Shown here in pieces: positions 25,351 to 33,955 of a stretch of DNA of 64,000 nt. Position 1 is the stretch's first letter. Each line of letters opens with the position of its first letter. The stretch is taken from NCBI RefSeq assembly GCF_003024195.1, contig NZ_KZ679053.1:124001-188000 (forward strand), written 5' to 3'. Origin of the DNA: Streptomyces dioscori. Its GTDB lineage: Bacteria; Actinomycetota; Actinomycetes; Streptomycetales; Streptomycetaceae. Position numbers and translations under genes: made by a program. Below the pieces are notes generated by a model. It did not search any database. It had not been told where the DNA came from and was given only the letters and a program-made list of their open reading frames with translations.

Positions 25351-25757
25351 GGGCGCCGCCCGGTCGCCGCCGCAAGCTCGAAGAACGGCAGGGCGACGTC
25401 CGCGGACTCCTGATGGAACCTGACCCGAACTGCGGCCCCGATCAGGTCCGTGTCCGGCTCGGCACCGACGATGTTCGTGAACATCTCGTACTCCTCCTCC
25501 AGCCGGATCACGGCCACGACGTAGGGCGGGTCGAAGGCCGGAGTCGGTGGCCGCCAGACGACGGTGAAGGTGACGACGTGGCCGCGCCCCGAGGACTCGA
25601 CCCACGCGTAGTCGGTGTCCAGGCAGTGGGGACAGAAGGCGCTGGGGATGAAGAAGCACCGCTCACAGTTCGCGCAGCGCTGCACGAGAAGTCTTCCGCC
25701 GAGGCAGCCGTCCCAGAACGGGCGCGACAGGTCGGTGGGTCGGGGCAGGGGGCGCAT
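25347..25757 (-). CDS. DUF35/OB-fold zinc-ribbon protein, partner of Ltp
   Basis: A 136-aa two-part protein: a rubredoxin-like zinc ribbon with two CxxC pairs (QRCANCERCFF and AFCPHCLDTD) near residues 25-45, followed by an OB fold (VVTFTVVWRPPTPAF and VRVRFHQE). DUF35 proteins bind acyl-CoA and assemble with thiolase-like partners; the partner gene overlaps its stop. ATG at 25757 is chosen for the AGGTGAG site; an in-frame GTG 12 bases earlier overlaps the GntR stop and is also possible. Confidence 0.85.
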   Translation of the reverse strand: MRPLPRPTDLSRPFWDGCLGGRLLVQRCANCERCFFIPSAFCPHCLDTDYAWVESSGRGHVVTFTVVWRPPTPAFDPPYVVAVIRLEEEYEMFTNIVGAEPDTDLIGAAVRVRFHQESADVALPFFELAAATGRRP

Positions 25758-25765
25758 GGCGGGGC

Positions 25766-26431
25766 TCACCTGGCGACCACGGCGGCGGACTGCGCCATCG
25801 CGTCGAGCAACTGGTCCATGATGCGCAGCGCGTGGCCCGAGAGGAGGGTGCTCGCCGCGGTGGAGTTGCGCTCGCACAGGGCGTCGGCGATCTCCAGGTG
25901 TTCGAGCGCGTCGGGGACCAGGTCGCGGACCAGGCCGACGTCCCGCCGGCGCAGTGCGACCGTCAGGACGAAGGCGTCCTCGACGGCGGAACGCATGCAC
26001 CCGTTTCCCGAGGCGTTCGCCACCGCCACATGGAACTCCTGGTCTGCCCGCCGGAAGCCGGAGGGATCGCCGCCGCGGGCGCAGTCCAGGGACTCGGCGG
26101 CCCACCGTGCGATGACTTCGAGCTGTTCGCCCGTGGCGTGGCGGGAGGCGTAGGTCGCGGCGTCCGACTCCAGAACGGCGCGGTACTCGAACGCCTCCCG
26201 TACCGACCGGGCCGAGGCGAGCGTGACGCGGAGCCCTCGCGGTGTCGGCTCCACGAGTCCGATGCGGCGCATCCGCAGGAGCGCTTCGCGGACCGGTGTC
26301 TTGCTCACCATCAGCTCCCTGGCGAGCGTCGCCTCGCTGACCGGGCTGCCGGGTGGCAGTGACGCATTGACGATGCGGTCGCGAATCTCGGCGAATACGA
26401 GGTCGGTGAGGTTGTCAGGTCTCTGGATCAT
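25766..26431 (-). CDS. GntR-family regulator, FCD subfamily (copy 1)
   Basis: A 221-aa repressor-type protein. The N-terminal winged helix reads NLTDLVFAEIRDRIV, SEATLARELMVSKTPVREAL and GLVEPTPRGLRV; the C-terminal all-helical FCD domain carries the metal-ligand pattern (FHVAVANAS and HLEIADALC with later H in SGHALRIM). The start at MIQRP is chosen by alignment with copy 2 at 44855-45544, which shares RPxNLTDLVF and most of the HTH; longer in-frame starts run into the operator. It is divergent from the double CoA-transferase, with palindromic elements between. It probably senses a small carboxylate from the pathway. Confidence 0.88.
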   Translation of the reverse strand: MIQRPDNLTDLVFAEIRDRIVNASLPPGSPVSEATLARELMVSKTPVREALLRMRRIGLVEPTPRGLRVTLASARSVREAFEYRAVLESDAATYASRHATGEQLEVIARWAAESLDCARGGDPSGFRRADQEFHVAVANASGNGCMRSAVEDAFVLTVALRRRDVGLVRDLVPDALEHLEIADALCERNSTAASTLLSGHALRIMDQLLDAMAQSAAVVAR

Positions 26432-26482
26432 GGGGTGGCCACTCTTTGCCTCGCTTTCGCGCCTGGTGGGGCAACTCGATCT

Positions 26483-26528
26483 TGAGATATCAGACATTGA
26501 CATGTGCTGTATGGGATATCGTATCTCG
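26483..26528. promoter_or_regulatory. divergent promoter/operator of GntR-1 and CoA-transferase
   Basis: Contains TGAGATATCAGACA (26483-26496), a TTGACA -35-like hexamer at 26497-26502 and GATATCGTATCTCG (26515-26528), which is one base from the perfect AGATAC-C-GTATCT palindrome at 35029. Bases 26497-26516 match 17 of 20 with the minus-strand promoter of GntR copy 2. Autoregulation plus control of the plus-strand gene is the simplest reading. Confidence 0.65.
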
Positions 26529-26544
26529 AAACGAGGAGGCTGTC

Positions 26545-29187
26545 ATGAGCTACGCACTGCACGAGGGGATCACCTGGCCCGGCGACCTGCCGGACAAGGA
26601 ACTCCGAGAGCACTTCGCGTTCCTGGGCCGGCTGCGTGTTCTTGAGGTCGGCGACGAGCTTGGCGAATACTGTGGGAAGGTCTTGGCCGGTCTGGGCGCG
26701 GATGTGGTGCGGGTCGAGCCGCCGGGCGGTGCGAAGACCAGGACGTACGGCCCGTTCCTCGACGACGAGCCCCATCCCGATCGCAGTCTGCACTTCTGGC
26801 ACCACAACCTGGGAAAGCGTTCGATCGTCCTCGACCTGGACTCGGAAACCGACCAGGAGCGATTCCGTACCCTGGCCGCCCAGGCGGATGTGGTCCTCGA
26901 CAGCACGCCGCGGAACCACCTCCTCGAACGCGGCCTCGGGTACGACGCACTGCGACAGGTCCGGCCCGACCTGATCCACGCGAGGATCTCTCCGTTCGGC
27001 GACATCGGCCCATGGCGCGACTACGAGGGAAGCGACCTGGTCCATCTCGCCCTGGGCGGGGTGATGATGAACTGCGGCTACGATCCTGACCCGGCGAACG
27101 GATACGACACCCCACCCATCGCCCCCCAGATGTGGCAGGCGTACTACATCGCCGGCGAGATGGCGGCGATGTCGATCCTGGCGGCTCTGACCTACCGGCT
27201 GCACACGGGACGAGGACAGGCGCTGTCGACGAGCGTGCACCAGGCAGTGAGCCAGAACACCGAGACCGACCTACCGGACTGGATCTATCTCAAGCAGGTG
27301 CACCGCCGCGTGACGTGCCGGCACTCGACCACGTCGGCTCGCAGTCCTTCGATCGCTCAGACCAAGGACGGCCGCTACGTCCTGCCGTACCGGACCTATG
27401 TGCGCTCCCAGGGCGACGAATGGGACGCCACCGTAGAGCTCCTGCGCACGTACGGATTCGAGGCCGACCTGGACGACCCCAAGTACGCCACGGACTACCG
27501 GAACAGCGATGAGGCGCGGGACCGGCTGGCACATCAGGTCAACCTCCTCCTCGGGCAGACCCTGTTCGAGCGAGACGTGTGGCGTGACGCACAGGCGCTG
27601 AATCTTCCCTGGACACCGGTGCGGCGCCCCGAGGAGAACGCCACGGACGAGCACTGGCTGCAGAGAGGCGCGTTCTTCGACGTCCACCACCCCGAGCTCG
27701 ACCGTACCTTCCTCTACACCGGCGGGAAGTGGGTCACGGAGGAGTTCGAATGGCCCCGCGGACCGCGGCCGCCGCTGGTGGGTGAGCACACCGACGAGAT
27801 CGAGGCAGAGTGGAACCGTGGCCGGCCACAACAGCGACCGGCCTACACCTCACCTCGCAACGAAACGACCGTCACCAGCCCGCACGGCAAGCCGTTCGCC
27901 CTGTCCGGCGTGCGCGTCGTCGACATGAGCTGGATGCTGGCGAGTGCCGGCGCAGGTCGTTTCCTCGCTGCTTCGGGCGCCGACGTCATCAAGGTCGAGC
28001 ACATCAGCCGACCGGACCGCATGAGGTTCAGTCCGCTCGGCGCCTGCCCACCAGGAGGCCGCGCCGAACGGGACGCCGCTGTGGACGCCCTGCCCACCCC
28101 GGTCTACACGGGGGACGACGGCAGCCCGAACCGCAGTGGCTCCTTCATGGAGATCAACTCCGGCAAGCGGTCGCTCTCCCTCAACCTGAAGCACCCGGAG
28201 TCACGGAAGATCCTCGAAGACCTGATCAGGGATGCCGACATGGTCCTGGAGGGCTTCTCGCCCGGCACGATGACCCGGATGGGACTCGGCTACGACCGGC
28301 TGCGGGAACTCAACCCGCGCATCATCTACGTGCAGCAGAGCGGCCTGGGCGAGCGGGGGAGCTACGGCAAGGTGCGCACCTTCGGGCCCAGCGCCCAGGC
28401 GATCTCCGGGATCAGCGACATGTCGGGACTGCCCGCCCCCTTTCCGCCGGCGGGGATCGGCTACTCCTACCTGGACTGGTTCGGGGCGTACAACATGTCG
28501 ACGGCCATACTCGCCGCGCTCTACCGGCGCGATGTCACAGGGCTGGGCTGCCATATCGACGCGTCCCAGGGCGAGACGGGCCTGTATCTCACCGGGACGG
28601 CGATCCTGGACAAGACCGCCAACGGCCGCGACTGGGCTCGTTACGGCAACGCCTCCCCGTACAAGAAGGCCGCTCCGCACGGGGCGTTCCCCACGCGGGG
28701 CGACGACCGTTGGCTGGCGCTGGCGTCGTTCACCGATGCCCACTGGTACGGCGTGACCGACGTCCTCGGTATCGAGGAACTGCGTGACGACCACCGTTTC
28801 ACCAGACTGGTGGACCGGATCGAGAACGCTGACGCACTGCATGGGTACCTGGCCGAGGTGACCCGGAACTGGGACGGCTTCGAGCTCATGCATGAGCTGC
28901 AAGCGAGGGGAGTGCCCGCCGGCGTGTGCCAGACCGCAGAGGATCGTCACGAGTCCGATCCGCAACTGGACGCACTCGGCTGGCAGGTGGAGCTGGAGCA
29001 GAGTGAACTCGGCCGCTGGCCGGTCAAGGAGCATCCGACCTGGTTCTCCGAGACGCCCACCTACATCGGCGGCAGATACGGCCGGTCGGGGCCGAGCTAC
29101 GGGGAGGACACCGACCAAGTGCTCAAGGAACTCGCCGGGCTCGACGCCGCCCGGATCGCCGAGCTCCGCGCGGACGGAGCGCTCTGA
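26545..29187 (+). CDS. double-length family III CoA-transferase (two fused CaiB/BaiF domains)
   Basis: An 880-aa protein made of two family III CoA-transferase domains, about residues 25-430 and 450-880. Domain 1 has VLEVGDELGEYCGKVLAGLGA, and Asp164 in YEGSDLVHLALGG aligns with the catalytic Asp. Domain 2 has VVDMSWMLASAGAGRFLAAS, but the equivalent position in TFGPSAQAISG is Gly614, so it appears to lack the nucleophile. Normal enzymes are interlocked homodimers of 400-aa chains; this fusion could be an internal pseudo-heterodimer with one working site. ATG with GAGGAGG upstream, divergent from GntR copy 1. Confidence 0.88.
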   Translation: MSYALHEGITWPGDLPDKELREHFAFLGRLRVLEVGDELGEYCGKVLAGLGADVVRVEPPGGAKTRTYGPFLDDEPHPDRSLHFWHHNLGKRSIVLDLDSETDQERFRTLAAQADVVLDSTPRNHLLERGLGYDALRQVRPDLIHARISPFGDIGPWRDYEGSDLVHLALGGVMMNCGYDPDPANGYDTPPIAPQMWQAYYIAGEMAAMSILAALTYRLHTGRGQALSTSVHQAVSQNTETDLPDWIYLKQVHRRVTCRHSTTSARSPSIAQTKDGRYVLPYRTYVRSQGDEWDATVELLRTYGFEADLDDPKYATDYRNSDEARDRLAHQVNLLLGQTLFERDVWRDAQALNLPWTPVRRPEENATDEHWLQRGAFFDVHHPELDRTFLYTGGKWVTEEFEWPRGPRPPLVGEHTDEIEAEWNRGRPQQRPAYTSPRNETTVTSPHGKPFALSGVRVVDMSWMLASAGAGRFLAASGADVIKVEHISRPDRMRFSPLGACPPGGRAERDAAVDALPTPVYTGDDGSPNRSGSFMEINSGKRSLSLNLKHPESRKILEDLIRDADMVLEGFSPGTMTRMGLGYDRLRELNPRIIYVQQSGLGERGSYGKVRTFGPSAQAISGISDMSGLPAPFPPAGIGYSYLDWFGAYNMSTAILAALYRRDVTGLGCHIDASQGETGLYLTGTAILDKTANGRDWARYGNASPYKKAAPHGAFPTRGDDRWLALASFTDAHWYGVTDVLGIEELRDDHRFTRLVDRIENADALHGYLAEVTRNWDGFELMHELQARGVPAGVCQTAEDRHESDPQLDALGWQVELEQSELGRWPVKEHPTWFSETPTYIGGRYGRSGPSYGEDTDQVLKELAGLDAARIAELRADGAL

Positions 29188-29193
29188 CCGGTT

Positions 29194-29230
29194 GGTCTTG
29201 ACGTCGACGCCGGGCAGCGACGTCAAGACC
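29194..29230. terminator. hairpin after double CoA-transferase
   Basis: Perfect 13-base arms (GGTCTTGACGTCG and its complement) with an 11-base loop, starting 7 bases after the stop. The remaining bases up to 29344 contain no further gene. Likely bidirectional, as an opposing gene ends at 29345. Confidence 0.75.
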
Positions 29231-29344
29231 ACTGCGAGGGACGGGTGTCGACGCACGCACACCCGTCAGGTCCTCGACGGACCGACAAGGCGGACAGGAG
29301 CGATGATCTGCTCCGCAGCCGTACCGGCAGTCCGGCCGTCTCCC

Positions 29345-30196
29345 TCAGGAGGCGAGCCGGACTGTCTCGATGACCGAGGTGCAGGTCCGGGCCGCGATGG
29401 CTTCGGCGCCCCCGACGCAGCTGAGGACGAAGAGCGTCCGACCGTCATGGCCGCCGACCGCGCAAGCCAACGGCATCCGGTCGCCGAAGCCGACGACATC
29501 GGCGACGGCGCCGCCTTCGAGGACCCTCCGGACGTCGGACGTCCACGGCGATGCGCACCAGATCCCTTCTGCCGGGTCGACGGAGATCCCGTCGGCGCCG
29601 GCCGGTGCGAGATCGGCCCACGTCCGGCGCGCGGAGAGTGACCCGTCCACCCCACGGTCGTACGCCGTCAGCCGTTGAGCTGGGAACTCCGCGACGACGT
29701 AGGTGTCCCCGCCGTCGAGGAAGGCCGGCCCGTTGGGTGCGTCGAGCCGCTCGGCGACCACCCTCGCGCGGCCGTCCGCCTCGACCAGGATCACGACGCC
29801 GTCCGCGTCGACAGGTCGCTTCTCAGCGTTCGAGTGAGTGCCCATCGAGCCGACGTAGGCGCGCCCCTGGTCGTCTACCACCATGTCGTTGAGTCCGCCT
29901 ACGGCCAGCTCGGACAGGTCGGCGTGTACGACGACCTCGCCCGTGGTGTCGAGTCGGAGGATGTTCGGTTCACTGAGGTTCACGATGAGCAGCCGGCCGT
30001 CGGGCAGGAAGCCGAGGCCACTGGGACGCTCACCGCCGGTGAACTCCACGACCACCTCTGCTCGACCCGACTCGTCGACCGTCATCACACGGTGCGCGAA
30101 TATGTCCGAGAACCAGAGTCGGCCGTCTCGCCACCGTGGACTCTCGGCGAACGTCAAGCCGTCGAGCAGGGTCCGAGGGACCCATCGGCGACTCAC
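29345..30196 (-). CDS. SMP-30/gluconolactonase-like hydrolase
   Basis: Six-bladed beta-propeller of the SMP-30/LRE family, 283 aa. The metal-binding residues are visible as the Glu in FAESPRW, Asn in GGLNDMVVD, Asn in DAPNGPAF and Asp in GADGISVD. These enzymes hydrolyse lactones, which would suit the product of a Baeyer-Villiger or luciferase-type monooxygenase on a cyclic ketone. The GTG start overlaps the stop of the luciferase-like gene (GTGA), so the two are co-translated. Confidence 0.88.
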   Translation of the reverse strand: MSRRWVPRTLLDGLTFAESPRWRDGRLWFSDIFAHRVMTVDESGRAEVVVEFTGGERPSGLGFLPDGRLLIVNLSEPNILRLDTTGEVVVHADLSELAVGGLNDMVVDDQGRAYVGSMGTHSNAEKRPVDADGVVILVEADGRARVVAERLDAPNGPAFLDGGDTYVVAEFPAQRLTAYDRGVDGSLSARRTWADLAPAGADGISVDPAEGIWCASPWTSDVRRVLEGGAVADVVGFGDRMPLACAVGGHDGRTLFVLSCVGGAEAIAARTCTSVIETVRLAS

Positions 30197-31110
30197 AGGC
30201 CCGCCATGGCTGTCACCGCGTCCAGCGCGCGCAGGGTCTCGTCCGGGGTCGGCGGCGGGGCCGACAAGGTCGCGACGCCGACCGCCGCCCAGTCCTCCAA
30301 CGGGATGCGGGTGCCCGGGTGGTTGTAGAGGAGGACCATCAGACGTTCGACGCCGGCCGCGGCGTACGCCTCACGGATGTCCTCGCCGGGGTCGCGTACA
30401 CCGACGGTGACGGACACCTCGCTCGGGTCCCGTCCGATCCGTGCGCACTCGGCGTCGATGGCGGCCCGGAACTCGGCAACCTGTGCCGGTGTCACGCCGG
30501 TGGCGAGCCATCCGTCAGCCCAGGTGGCGATACGCCTCGCGGCGACCGGTGTGGGCTGCGCGCCCACGATCACGGGCGGATGCGGGCGCTGTATGGGCCG
30601 TGGATCGCAGACCATCTCCGGGAAGGCGACGAGGTCCCCGTCGTACCGCGCCGACTCGTTGGCCCACAGCTCCTTCATCGCCGCGACGGCCTGGATGGTG
30701 TAACCCCAGGGCTTGGCTGCCGCGGCCGGGTTGTGGAGCTCGGTGACCTCGCGCAGCCATCCGGTGCCGAGGCCGAACATGAAGCGGCCTCCGCTGAACG
30801 CGTCCAGGGTGGAGACGGCCTTGGCGAGTGTGAGCGGCGTATGTTCCGGCACCAGGCAGACGCCGGTGGCGACGCGAAGGCTGCTGGTGACGGCGGTCAT
30901 CATGCTCAGGACGACGAACGGGTCTGCCATCTGGTGGTAGACGTCGGGGATCTCGCCGCCGGTCATGGGGAAGGCGATACCCGGGTGTTTGGGTACGACG
31001 GTGTGTTCGGGGGCCCAGTACGACTCGAATCCCCGGGATTCGAGCTCCCGTGCCAGTGTGACGGCGTCGATCGTACGAGTCGTGACAGCGAGCTGAGCGC
31101 CGATCTTCAT
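30193..31110 (-). CDS. LLM-class (luciferase-like) flavin/F420 oxidoreductase
   Basis: TIM-barrel luciferase-like protein of 305 aa: MKIGAQLAV start, YWAPEHTVVP after strand 2, TGVCLVPEHTPLTLAKAVSTLD and GRFMFGLGTGWLREV, followed by RPHPPVIVG. This sub-pattern is common for F420-dependent actinobacterial members (TIGR03619-like), but FMN use cannot be excluded. ATG at 31110 is preferred because the AAGGGCGG site is about 9 bases upstream, whereas an ATG at 31119 is too close. Paired with the SMP-30 lactonase; divergent from another luciferase-like gene. Confidence 0.87.
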   Translation of the reverse strand: MKIGAQLAVTTRTIDAVTLARELESRGFESYWAPEHTVVPKHPGIAFPMTGGEIPDVYHQMADPFVVLSMMTAVTSSLRVATGVCLVPEHTPLTLAKAVSTLDAFSGGRFMFGLGTGWLREVTELHNPAAAAKPWGYTIQAVAAMKELWANESARYDGDLVAFPEMVCDPRPIQRPHPPVIVGAQPTPVAARRIATWADGWLATGVTPAQVAEFRAAIDAECARIGRDPSEVSVTVGVRDPGEDIREAYAAAGVERLMVLLYNHPGTRIPLEDWAAVGVATLSAPPPTPDETLRALDAVTAMAGL

Positions 31111-31214
31111 CTGGAGCATCCGCCCTTCGTGGTGGGTGCAGGAGGTGGGCGCGACGCGCTCGGACCTGCCGCATGAGTCTCGGGCGTGAACACGTGCACC
31201 GACCAGGGTGACGT

Positions 31215-31261
31215 CTCGCAGAACAGAACACCGACCGCCCCGTTTCGACTGGTTCTGCGAG
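31215..31261. promoter_or_regulatory. inverted repeat between divergent luciferase-like genes
   Basis: CTCGCAGAAC at 31215-31224 and GTTCTGCGAG at 31252-31261 are exact reverse complements separated by 27 bases, in the 265-base gap between two divergent genes. The spacing of about 37 bases centre to centre could suit two dimers of a regulator or a looped site. It differs from the GATAC/ATATCT elements elsewhere. Confidence 0.4.
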
Positions 31262-31375
31262 CCGGAACGAAGTCGTGGAGCCGCGACCGGGCTGCTGTTT
31301 GACTCAGGGCGCCGAGCGTCCGCCGGGCCCACAACTCGTGGCACGGGGGCCCTAGACGTTGCTGGAGGAGAGACC

Positions 31376-32569
31376 ATGAAGGTCGGAGTCCACTTCAACT
31401 TTCAGAACTACCTCGACTGGGACCGTTTCCTTTCGAAGGCTCCCGGCCCGCCGAAGGTGACCGACCAGCAGATCTATGACGAGGAGATCGCGCTGGCCGA
31501 GCTGGTCGAGCCGCTGGGCTTCGACTCGTACTGGGCGATCGACCACCACTTCACGCCGTACGTCATGACCGGTGGGGCGCTGCAGCACCTGACCTTCATG
31601 GCCGGCCGGACCAGCAGCATCGACTTCGGCACGATGATCGTGGTGCTGCCCTGGTACGACCCGATCGTGGTCGCGGACCAGATCAGCGCGCTCGACAATC
31701 TGCTGCAGGGCCGCCAGCTCACCCTGGGCATGGGCCGGGGCGCGGCGGTCCGGGAGTTCGACGCGTTCCGCGTGCCCATGGCCGAGGCGCGCAGCCGCTT
31801 CAACGAGACCCTGGACATCCTTCGCAAGGCGATGTCCCAGGAGTGGTTCTCGCACGAGGGCGAGCATTTCACGATCCCCGAGACCACGATCCGTCCTTCC
31901 TACCGCAACCCGCAGCGGCTCATGGACCGTATGAGGATCGCGTGGACCAGTCCGGAGACGCTTCCCATCGCGGCCAATGCCGGGCTGGGAATGCTGATGA
32001 CGAACCAGAAGAGCTGGGACGACTACTCGTCGGACGTCGCGGCGTTCAACAGCATTCGGGCGGGCAACGGACTCAAGCCGACTCAGCCCACTGTCGTGGT
32101 GCGGATGACCTGCGCCGAGACGGAGGAGGAGGCCTGGCAGGCCATGAAGGTGCACTCCCTCGAAGCGGGCGAGAGCAGCAGGCGCCACTACCAGTTCGAC
32201 GACCCCGAGCGATTCCGCAACACCAAGGGGTACGAGCAGTACGCCAAGCTCAGCAACGCGATCACCGACCAGGAGACCCTGGCGGAGAAGAGCGCGCGCC
32301 CGCAGGCGTGGGGCACACCGGACCAGGTCTTCGAAAAGCTCAAGGAGATTCAGCGCAAGACCAGCGCGGACGAGTTCGTCCTCAATGTGCGGTTCGGGGC
32401 GATGCCGAGCGAGCAGGCCGAGCGATCCATGCGGCTCTTCGCGAAGGAGGTGCTGCCGCGGCTGCACGAGCTGGAGGCACCCCTCGCAGCCGAGATGCGC
32501 GGCGCGGTCGACGGCGCCGGCCATGTGGCCTTCGGCAACGCTGAAGAGCCGACCCGCCTGGGCCTGTGA
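31376..32569 (+). CDS. LLM-class flavin-dependent oxidoreductase
   Basis: Luciferase-like protein of 397 aa with MKVGVHFNFQNYLDWD start, SYWAIDHHFTPYVMTGG, a GTMIVVLPWYDPIVVADQI strand and GRQLTLGMGRGAAVREFDAF. Its length and the ARPQAWGTPDQVFEKL segment are closer to FMN-dependent monooxygenases than to the F420 enzyme next door. A flavin reductase that could supply FMNH2 is encoded at 41513. ATG with GGAGGAG upstream. Likely oxygenates a pathway ketone or aldehyde (inference). Confidence 0.87.
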   Translation: MKVGVHFNFQNYLDWDRFLSKAPGPPKVTDQQIYDEEIALAELVEPLGFDSYWAIDHHFTPYVMTGGALQHLTFMAGRTSSIDFGTMIVVLPWYDPIVVADQISALDNLLQGRQLTLGMGRGAAVREFDAFRVPMAEARSRFNETLDILRKAMSQEWFSHEGEHFTIPETTIRPSYRNPQRLMDRMRIAWTSPETLPIAANAGLGMLMTNQKSWDDYSSDVAAFNSIRAGNGLKPTQPTVVVRMTCAETEEEAWQAMKVHSLEAGESSRRHYQFDDPERFRNTKGYEQYAKLSNAITDQETLAEKSARPQAWGTPDQVFEKLKEIQRKTSADEFVLNVRFGAMPSEQAERSMRLFAKEVLPRLHELEAPLAAEMRGAVDGAGHVAFGNAEEPTRLGL

Positions 32570-32596
32570 CCCGATACCGCTGAGAGGGACGAGATC

Positions 32597-33514
32597 ATGG
32601 GGAACGACTACTTCAAGAAGCTCTACTCCCGCGCTGTCGAGGCGGGTGACAGCCTTGAGGTCCTGTGGGACGAGCAGCGCATGCCGTTCGACTCGGTCGA
32701 GAAGCGCCTGACGGACCTGCTCGATTTGCGTGGCAGGAAGGTGGTCATCACCGGCGGAGGTGGCGCGGGGCTCGGGCAGGCCTGCGCCAATCGGTTCGCC
32801 GGCCTCGGTGCCGACGTCGCCCTGGTCGACATCAAGGTCGAGACCACGGACGCGACCGGAAGCATGCCGCAGTACTCCGGTCCGGACCCGCACGGCGTGG
32901 CCTCCCGGGTGGCCGAGAAGTGGGGGACCCGGGCCTTCGGCGTCCATGGTGACGCGACGGACTGGGACGACGTCCAGCGGTGGATGGCGGAATGTCACTC
33001 GCTGCTGGGCGGAATCGACGTCCTGGTCAACAGCGCCGTCGACGTCGCCGTAGTGGACTTCAGTACGGCCACCCGGGACGATCTCGACCGCTCCATCCGG
33101 GGCACCATGGCCGGACCGATGTACGCGAGCAGAGCTGTTCTCGACTACATGATTCCGCAGGGCCGCGGACACATCATCAACATCGGCAGTGCCTCCGCGA
33201 ACATGCCGACTGCGCCGAAGAACCTCCTCTATGGCACCGGCAAGAGCTGGCTCGCCTCCTTCACCAAGTTCCTCGCCGCCGAGGTCATCCACCACGGCAT
33301 CCGCGTGGCCGGGGTGAACCCGGCGTCGATGGTGCGCACCAAGGAGAAGATCCCGGTGCTCAACGACATGTGGTTCTACTCCCTGATCCGCAACCAACTG
33401 GGCCGTTACCTCCTGCACGAGGAGACGGCCAACGTGGTCGCGTTCCTCGCCACGGACGCGGCGAGCGCCATCGTCGGTGAGGTCATCGGCACCGACGGCG
33501 GCTCGTCTCTCTGA
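32597..33514 (+). CDS. SDR oxidoreductase with N-terminal extension (paralogue)
   Basis: A 305-aa SDR with about 45 residues ahead of the Rossmann fold, including VLWDEQRMPFDSVEKRLTD. The cofactor loop is TGGGGAGLGQ, NSAVD stands in place of NNAG, and YGTGKSW provides the Tyr-Lys pair. Length, extension and most of the fold match the SDR at 11171-12088, so the two arose by duplication and may act on related steps of two branches. Second gene of the operon with the luciferase-like enzyme, 27 bases apart. Confidence 0.88.
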   Translation: MGNDYFKKLYSRAVEAGDSLEVLWDEQRMPFDSVEKRLTDLLDLRGRKVVITGGGGAGLGQACANRFAGLGADVALVDIKVETTDATGSMPQYSGPDPHGVASRVAEKWGTRAFGVHGDATDWDDVQRWMAECHSLLGGIDVLVNSAVDVAVVDFSTATRDDLDRSIRGTMAGPMYASRAVLDYMIPQGRGHIINIGSASANMPTAPKNLLYGTGKSWLASFTKFLAAEVIHHGIRVAGVNPASMVRTKEKIPVLNDMWFYSLIRNQLGRYLLHEETANVVAFLATDAASAIVGEVIGTDGGSSL

Positions 33515-33573
33515 CGAGTGGCTGTGCACGACATCGGTCGATCACCAGAATCAGCATCCTCAGTACACGACTT

Positions 33574-33606
33574 CGCCCCGCCGCCGATCGTCCGGCCGGC
33601 GGGGCG
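33574..33606. terminator. hairpin after SDR gene
   Basis: Perfect arms CGCCCCGCCG and CGGCGGGGCG with a 13-base loop, 60 bases after the SDR stop. It begins the 440-base gene-poor stretch 33515-33955, whose other recognisable content is a decayed transposase tail. Confidence 0.6.
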
Positions 33607-33713
33607 AGTCAGTGAGGCCGAGGAGCGGTGACAGGCCCAGTTGACGGTCCTGGCCGGCAGGCGCCGGAACGCCGTACGGGCGCGCTGCTGCGGACAACGA
33701 GGCAGAACGATCG

Positions 33714-33945
33714 GTCCTAACGGAATTCGTAACACCGCCATACCGGACACCGGCACAACCGCGGCCGCGTGGCGGGCGGCCATCGACGTTCGACCGGCAG
33801 GTCTACCGCCAACGCAACGTCGTCGAACGCCGCTTCAACCAGCTCAAGGCTTCCGCGGTATCGCCACCCGATACGAGAAGACCGCAACCTCCTAAGAAGC
33901 GGCGGTCACACTCGCGTCGTTCCTGCTCCGGGCAAGATCCGTTTG
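33714..33945 (+). pseudogene. IS5-family transposase, decayed C-terminal remnant
   Basis: Conceptual translation gives the typical IS5-type C-terminal block: GGRPSTFDRQVYRQRN, VVERRFNQLK, then FRGIATRYEKTATS and EAAVTLASFLLRARSV. Reading through requires a frameshift after LK (one base missing near 33849) and passing a TAA at 33893-33895 where a Tyr codon is expected. The catalytic Glu region is present but the first two thirds of the gene and both terminal repeats are not recognisable. It is an old relic marking a past insertion between the SDR and esterase genes. Confidence 0.75.
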
Positions 33946-33955
33946 AGGACGCGCC

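Noticed and set aside
31352..33529. 725-codon minus-strand frame opposite luciferase-like and SDR genes
   Set aside because: Runs through two real genes, no domains recognised, explained by third-position GC bias.
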